Positions 6,292 to 9,373 of a stretch of DNA of 9,373 bases are shown piece by piece. How positions within the stretch are numbered: the stretch's first letter is position 1; each line of letters starts with the position of its first letter. A program made the translations under genes and the position numbers. The DNA is from Petrotoga sp. UBA5851 (lineage in GTDB: Bacteria; Thermotogota; Thermotogae; Petrotogales; Petrotogaceae). The stretch is from the NCBI GenBank assembly GCA_002431635.1, contig DJGH01000075.1, forward strand, positions 13,548 through 22,920. Reading direction: 5' to 3'. The notes below the pieces were generated by a model. It was not told the origin of the DNA. It saw only the letters and a list, made by a program, of their open reading frames with translations, and ran no database searches.

Positions 6292-6939
6292 CTATAATTT
6301 GGGCAAACTGTATATAGCTGAAAAAAAGTGAAATATACTTCCTCCAAGAACAAAAAGATGCCATACTGCATGCATGAACTTAACTTTCTTCATCATATAA
6401 AATACAGCGCCGACAGTATAAAAAAGACCACCGATAAGCAAAAAGATAAAACTTATCCTGGGCAGGTTGTCCCATAACGGCTTTATAGCCATTATGACGA
6501 TCCACCCCATGCCTATATAAGCAAGGGCGGCAACCGCTTTATACTTCTTTATATATAAAGCAGAAAGAGTAATGCCTAATGCGGCGAGACCCCATATTAT
6601 ACCGAATATGGTCCATCCAAGGGGTCCTCTCAGAGTAGTAAGAGTAAAGGCGGTATAGGTTCCGGCTATAAGAACGAATATGGATGAGTGATCAAGAATC
6701 TGAAAAACATGCTTGGCCTTTTCATGCTGAATGCTATGATATAACGTAGACATAGTATAAAGCACTACGAGGGATACTCCGAAAATTGTAAAGCCAACCA
6801 CATGCCATGCCGTTCCGTAAATAGCGGCAAAAATTATAAGGACAACTAATCCGGCAATGCTTAACAGCCCCCCTATACCATGCGTAATACTGTTGGCGAT
6901 CTCTTCACCCAAAGTATACTTTCTTGCGTCTTTTTTCAT
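6292..6939 (-). CDS. trhA: Hemolysin III / PAQR-family seven-helix membrane protein
   Basis: This is a 215-residue integral membrane protein of the hemolysin III (TrhA/YqfA, PAQR) family, which in bacteria is linked to membrane lipid and fluidity homeostasis and is related to metal-dependent membrane hydrolases such as adiponectin receptors. The start is ATG 6939 with a strong SD GGGAGGTGA five bases before it. The putative metal-site signature is complete: Ser64-x3-His68 in STLYH, Asp83 (with His84) in ILDHSSIFVLIAGTYT, and His190-x3-His194 in HAVWHLFVLGGS. The N-terminal EEIANSITHGIGG is also a family hallmark. There are seven hydrophobic segments and the length is normal (about 210-220). 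It lies 59 bp downstream of the coiled-coil gene and is closed by a strong terminator. The name hemolysin is historical and does not imply toxicity. The family call is secure. Confidence 0.94.
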   Translation of the reverse strand: MKKDARKYTLGEEIANSITHGIGGLLSIAGLVVLIIFAAIYGTAWHVVGFTIFGVSLVVLYTMSTLYHSIQHEKAKHVFQILDHSSIFVLIAGTYTAFTLTTLRGPLGWTIFGIIWGLAALGITLSALYIKKYKAVAALAYIGMGWIVIMAIKPLWDNLPRISFIFLLIGGLFYTVGAVFYMMKKVKFMHAVWHLFVLGGSIFHFFSAIYSLPKL

Positions 6940-6989
6940 ATTTTCACCTCCCTCTTGAAAGGCATCACAACTCTACTTCCAAGTATCTT

Positions 6990-6995
6990 ATTATA
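6990..6995 (-). promoter_or_regulatory. Candidate -10 box of trhA
   Basis: A perfect TATAAT on the minus strand lies about 50 bases upstream of the trhA start, in the 59-bp gap after the coiled-coil gene. The matching -35 position, within the end of the upstream gene, is poor (CTGGAA). It could give trhA its own transcript in addition to readthrough from upstream, since no terminator is seen in the gap. Confidence 0.4.
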
Positions 6996-6998
6996 CCT

Positions 6999-7643
6999 TT
7001 ATTTTATTAATATTCCAGCCGCTGCTGCTGCAATGCAAAGTGCGATAATTATAAAATCCCATATACCTGGTCTGGACGAACTGCTCTGAAGAGCCTTAAT
7101 GCTGCTTTCAATAGAGTCTAGTCTTGCCTTTAACTGCAAATTTTCACTTTTAAGATTTTCCATTTCTTTTTTCAGGCTTTCAATTCCTTTTTTCAATATT
7201 TCTATCTCATTTTTATAGTTTTCTATAGCAGGATTAACGGTTGATTCAAAATCTGTTAGCTTCACTTGGATCTCATTGACCTTAATATCTATCTCCTCAT
7301 CCAGGCTGATCATCTTTTCATTAATCGTTTTTATTAACTCCTCAATAGTCTTGATAAAGTCTGTCATCTGGGCAACACTGGAAACCGAAGTTTTCAAATA
7401 GTCATTGAGATACTTCTCAAGGGAAATAAGCTCCTGCTGAATCTCAAACTTTCGGTTAAGAAGCTCTTCAAGAGTCGGAGCAACCTGTTGCTGAACATCT
7501 GTAACCTGAGGATCCTGAATTGTTGTAGGAGAAGCCTGCTGAATCTGTGGCTCCCCAACAGTCGTAGGAGTAGCTTCTTGGGAAGACGAAAATGCAAGTG
7601 ATACCAAAAGAACCATAAGCAGAACACCCAAAAGTTTTTTCAT
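6999..7643 (-). CDS. Secreted coiled-coil protein with C-terminal membrane anchor
   Basis: This is a 214-residue protein starting at ATG 7643, with the SD AGAGGTGAT just upstream. A signal peptide (about residues 1-20, Lys-Lys then a Leu/Val-rich core ending AFSSS) is followed by a Pro/Gln/Thr-rich linker. The linker holds two imperfect ten-residue repeats (TPTTVGEPQI and SPTTIQDPQV). A long heptad-like coiled coil covers about residues 60-185 (for example ILKKGIESLKKEMENLKSEN). A hydrophobic helix ends the protein (about 193-213, with an alanine run), followed by a Lys. The predicted topology is an exported rod tethered at its C-terminus. Thermotogota envelopes contain longer rods of this plan (Omp-alpha) that span the periplasm, but those carry an N-terminal SLH domain, which is absent here. 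A structural role in the envelope is inferred. It lies 46 bp after cas6 with no terminator between. Confidence 0.75.
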   Translation of the reverse strand: MKKLLGVLLMVLLVSLAFSSSQEATPTTVGEPQIQQASPTTIQDPQVTDVQQQVAPTLEELLNRKFEIQQELISLEKYLNDYLKTSVSSVAQMTDFIKTIEELIKTINEKMISLDEEIDIKVNEIQVKLTDFESTVNPAIENYKNEIEILKKGIESLKKEMENLKSENLQLKARLDSIESSIKALQSSSSRPGIWDFIIIALCIAAAAAGILIK

Positions 7644-7689
7644 ACTATCACCTCTTATATAATGTAAAACCTTTCCCTATATATGTTTT

Positions 7690-8403
7690 CTATACTTCTT
7701 CCACCATTCCAAACCCTTCAGAATTCTTAACCCCCAGCCCCCATTCAAAAGCTATTCTCATCATCTCATCACTGCCTGAAATGTTGTAAACTCCTGTCCA
7801 ACCTTTTATTATTGTTTGTTTGTATCTTATAACCTTTTCATCTTTTTCATTTACTTTAAAAGGAGAGATATCGAAGGATCCTGAATGAACTCCTAAAATT
7901 GCTGCTTTTTTACTCATATTCAGTTTGATGTGCTCTCTGAACTCAACCGTATCCGGACTGAAAAATCTGACAAACTTTGACTCTTCATTTCTCTCTGTTT
8001 CATAAACGGTTATAGGACACAATGCTCTCACTTTCATATCGTTTTTTAGCTTATAATCGCTGCTTTTCAAAGAAATCACACCGACAATATTATCTCCCAG
8101 CCTTACCGTATTGTTATTAAGAAAGTAACTTACTACATGATCAGATATGTCAGAAAAAGGGGTTGAAAAAATAAAGTATATATCCCCGTCAAAAAGTATT
8201 CTTTTATCTCTAATCTCATACTTTGATGAAAAAATCCTGGAAAAACAAAAAGGCTTAAAATTTTGATTTTCATATACCTCTCCTACATCATGAACATCCT
8301 TGAACTTTTGGGAAATAACATTATATAAAAGACCTTGTATAGCATAATTGTAATGAATAGGAAGATCTATGTTTTTTCCCTTAAGATTTATCTTTATTCT
8401 CAA
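7690..8403 (-). CDS. cas6: CRISPR-associated endoribonuclease Cas6
   Basis: Cas6 cleaves CRISPR precursor transcripts within the repeat to give crRNAs in type I and III systems. The protein has 237 residues, normal for the family. The start is TTG 8403, seven bases after GGAGG; no in-frame ATG fits. The RAMP-fold N-terminus reads PIHYNYAIQGLLYNVIS. By alignment with Pyrococcus furiosus Cas6 (Tyr31, His46, Lys52) the catalytic residues are all present as Tyr27, His38 and Lys50. The C-terminal glycine-rich RNA-binding loop is GLGVKNSEGFGMVE (about 222-235). It should therefore be active. No CRISPR array or other cas gene is within the window; the RtcR-like gene lies 0.5 kb upstream on the same strand. 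It has its own extended -10 promoter and a hairpin in its leader. Confidence 0.95.
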   Translation of the reverse strand: MRIKINLKGKNIDLPIHYNYAIQGLLYNVISQKFKDVHDVGEVYENQNFKPFCFSRIFSSKYEIRDKRILFDGDIYFIFSTPFSDISDHVVSYFLNNNTVRLGDNIVGVISLKSSDYKLKNDMKVRALCPITVYETERNEESKFVRFFSPDTVEFREHIKLNMSKKAAILGVHSGSFDISPFKVNEKDEKVIRYKQTIIKGWTGVYNISGSDEMMRIAFEWGLGVKNSEGFGMVEEV

Positions 8404-8421
8404 TGCTAATCCTCCAAGCCT

Positions 8422-8438
8422 GACTATTTTCCATAGTC
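8422..8438 (-). promoter_or_regulatory. Hairpin in the cas6 5' leader
   Basis: On the minus strand GACTAT-GGAAA-ATAGTC forms a perfect six-bp stem with a five-base loop, ending about 10 bases before the cas6 SD. CRISPR repeats recognised by Cas6 often form short stems of this size, so an autoregulatory binding site is conceivable. The sequence does not show a clear full-length CRISPR repeat, and no second copy was seen. Confidence 0.4.
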
Positions 8439-8462
8439 TACGTGTTTTTATGTTTCTGTTAT

Positions 8463-8471
8463 ATTATATCA
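8463..8471 (-). promoter_or_regulatory. Extended -10 promoter of cas6
   Basis: The minus strand reads TGATATAAT, a perfect -10 with the extended TGN motif. No -35 consensus lies 17 bp upstream (AAAATT), which is usual for extended -10 promoters. Transcription would start near 8456, leaving a leader of about 50 bases that contains the hairpin. Confidence 0.6.
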
Positions 8472-8523
8472 TACTTCTTTTAGGAAATTTTTTTGAATTA
8501 ATATATCCTTTTATCTTTTAATC

Positions 8524-8561
8524 AAAAAAAAAGAAGACTGCTCATACCGCAGTCTTCTTTT
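8524..8561 (-). terminator. Strong intrinsic terminator after the 85-codon gene
   Basis: A perfect 13-bp stem, AAAAGAAGACTGC (8529-8541) with GCAGTCTTCTTTT (8549-8561), has a seven-base loop. On the minus strand it is followed by a run of T (complement of the A run 8524-8532). It starts four bases after the stop of the 85-codon gene, so cas6 is insulated from transcription coming from the right. Confidence 0.92.
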
Positions 8562-8564
8562 GTA

Positions 8565-8822
8565 TTATGCAATATTTTTGATTCTGAAGTCCTTGTTTCT
8601 GAATATTTCTATTACCGTTTCTTCATCGTGAATAACATATATACCCGAATACTTTGTAAGATACTTGTTGTCTTCTATTTTATTTTCAGGGATATACGTT
8701 AGTAATGCTCCTCTGGTTACTCTCCTGGATTTGCCGTTTTGAAGAATGAAACGGATCTCTTTTTCTTTCAGTCCGTGTCTGATAGCCTTTCTTAGAGCGT
8801 TTTTGGATATACGCATACTCAT
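8565..8822 (-). CDS. Uncharacterised 85-residue protein
   Basis: This is a small soluble protein starting at ATG 8822, seven bases after AAGGAGG; a second ATG at 8816 is too far from it. It is basic at the N-terminus (SKNALRKAIRHGLKEKEI) and has a mixed beta-rich C-terminus (YSGIYVIHDEETVIEIFRNKDFRIKNIA). The layout, an N-terminal helix with a His/Gly-containing RHGLKEKEIRFILQNGK stretch and late strands ending in VIEIFRN, is reminiscent of DUF4258/RelE-like small folds. The resemblance is weak and I do not claim a toxin. No antitoxin partner is seen nearby. It lies 103 bp downstream of the RtcR-like gene and has its own strong terminator. Codon use looks like that of its neighbours. The good SD and terminator make it very likely a real gene. 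Confidence 0.72.
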   Translation of the reverse strand: MSMRISKNALRKAIRHGLKEKEIRFILQNGKSRRVTRGALLTYIPENKIEDNKYLTKYSGIYVIHDEETVIEIFRNKDFRIKNIA

Positions 8823-8925
8823 GCTCTCCCCTCCTTCATTGTCTTCAAATTATTATTCGACATTTACAGTTAAATATCTCCAGAGAGCTTTTTCAAAACC
8901 TTACATATTACCATCAACGGTCATC
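8823..8925. other. Intergenic gap between RtcR-like gene and 85-codon gene
   Basis: This 103-bp AT-rich gap has no terminator after the RtcR-like stop. On the minus strand TTGAAA is followed 17 bases later by TTAACT, a poor promoter match. All three frames after the RtcR-like stop close within a few codons and show no remnant of a helix-turn-helix domain. Confidence 0.5.
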
Positions 8926-9373
8926 TTAAAACTCCAAATGCTCCGAAAGCAAAATATCTTTTCTTTCAGAAAGTGCGTTATTTACAGCGTTTTGTAGGAT
9001 AAACTGCATCTCTCTGAAGTTTCCCGGATAGTTATACTCCTCCAGTTTCTCTATTGCTTTGATCGAAATTTTTTCTATCTCATATCTTCCGTTACTATAT
9101 GGATTTATTTTTGGATTCTGAAGAATAAAATTTATAAGAAATCTTATATCGCTTTTTCTTTCTTTTAAAGACGGAACGGTTATCCTGTATCTAAACCTGT
9201 AATACAGATCTGATCTGAAAGTTCCCTTTTTTATATCTTCTTTTAAATCCTTATTCGTTGCCGCAATTATAAAAGCAGGAGCGGGCATTCCACACTCATC
9301 CGAACCGATGGGAATAACCTTAAAATCATCCAGGTATAGAAGCAGTTTTGTTTGTACCATAGGATCTGCTTCA
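8926..9373 (-). CDS. RtcR-like sigma-54-activator-type AAA+ protein, no C-terminal HTH (5' end outside window)
   Basis: The C-terminal 148 codons of a bacterial enhancer-binding-type AAA+ ATPase are visible; the frame is open to the window edge, so the N-terminal sensor, Walker motifs and the GAFTGA loop are outside. Visible landmarks are sensor I IIAATNKDL, the arginine-finger segment GTFRSDLYYRF, PSLKERKSDI and sensor II YNYPGNFREMQ. The wording IPIGSDE and GNFRE resembles RtcR, whose N-terminus is a CARF domain, more than NtrC-type activators. That link is tentative. The protein stops about 20 residues after the AAA+ lid (LLSEHLEF), so the usual Fis-type DNA-binding domain is missing; the stop is TAA at 8926-8928. 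Position upstream of cas6 suits a CRISPR-linked CARF protein, but the N-terminus must be seen to tell. Confidence 0.85.
   Translation of the reverse strand, partial: EADPMVQTKLLLYLDDFKVIPIGSDECGMPAPAFIIAATNKDLKEDIKKGTFRSDLYYRFRYRITVPSLKERKSDIRFLINFILQNPKINPYSNGRYEIEKISIKAIEKLEEYNYPGNFREMQFILQNAVNNALSERKDILLSEHLEF

Noticed and set aside
6292..6939. Cytolytic toxin, from the name hemolysin III
   Set aside because: The family name is historical; the conserved Ser/Asp/His signature points to a PAQR-type membrane-homeostasis protein.
7394..7627. Second reading frame within the coiled-coil gene
   Set aside because: It is a shadow of the larger gene in another frame; the Arg/Leu-rich product has no SD or family resemblance.
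8404..8565. CRISPR array next to cas6
   Set aside because: Neither this region nor any other part of the window shows repeated 25-37-base units with regular spacers; only single hairpins are present.
8565..8822. Toxin of a toxin-antitoxin pair
   Set aside because: The small size and faint DUF4258/RelE-like look are suggestive, but no adjacent antitoxin gene exists and the gene has its own terminator.

Overview
The window looks like chromosomal DNA from an AT-rich bacterium, most likely a member of the Thermotogota. The best lineage evidence is the partial NusA at the left edge, whose S1/KH1/KH2 wording closely follows Thermotoga-type NusA. A signal-peptide/coiled-coil/C-terminal-anchor envelope protein and a Cas6 also fit that phylum. 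The assignment comes from recognition of the protein text, not from a search.

Left part (+ strand, 1-4389). The C-terminal three quarters of nusA ends in an odd 21-bp tandem repeat that reiterates its stop codon. After a 168-bp AT-rich leader with palindromes and a long inverted repeat covering the Shine-Dalgarno (SD) comes a Fur-family regulator. It keeps the structural Cys4 zinc site but has no histidine in its sensory domain. A clear intrinsic terminator ends fur. A good extended -10 promoter then starts a four-gene operon: two ABC-2-type permeases, an ABC ATPase of the COG4586 type and a small DUF2500-like membrane protein. The first permease appears to start at TTG 1504 behind a hairpin that contains its SD.

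Middle and right part (- strand, 4395-9373). A 7TM-PAS-histidine kinase converges on the ABC operon with a 5-bp gap. All its ATP-binding motifs are intact, but the phospho-acceptor His of its H-box is replaced by Glu. To its right lie a hemolysin III/PAQR-family gene (trhA), a coiled-coil envelope protein and a cas6 with a complete Tyr/His/Lys catalytic triad. These three could form one transcript reading leftward from an extended -10 promoter ahead of cas6 to a strong terminator after trhA. Upstream of cas6 are an 85-codon unidentified gene with its own strong terminator and, running off the right edge, the C-terminal part of a sigma-54-activator-type AAA+ protein that resembles RtcR and lacks the usual Fis-type DNA-binding domain. 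No CRISPR array is visible.

The most interesting points are the RtcR-like AAA+ protein without HTH near cas6, the two sensors (Fur and kinase) that have lost signature residues, and several 5'-leader structures ahead of fur, the exporter operon and cas6. Three genes (fur, the first permease and cas6) use TTG starts.
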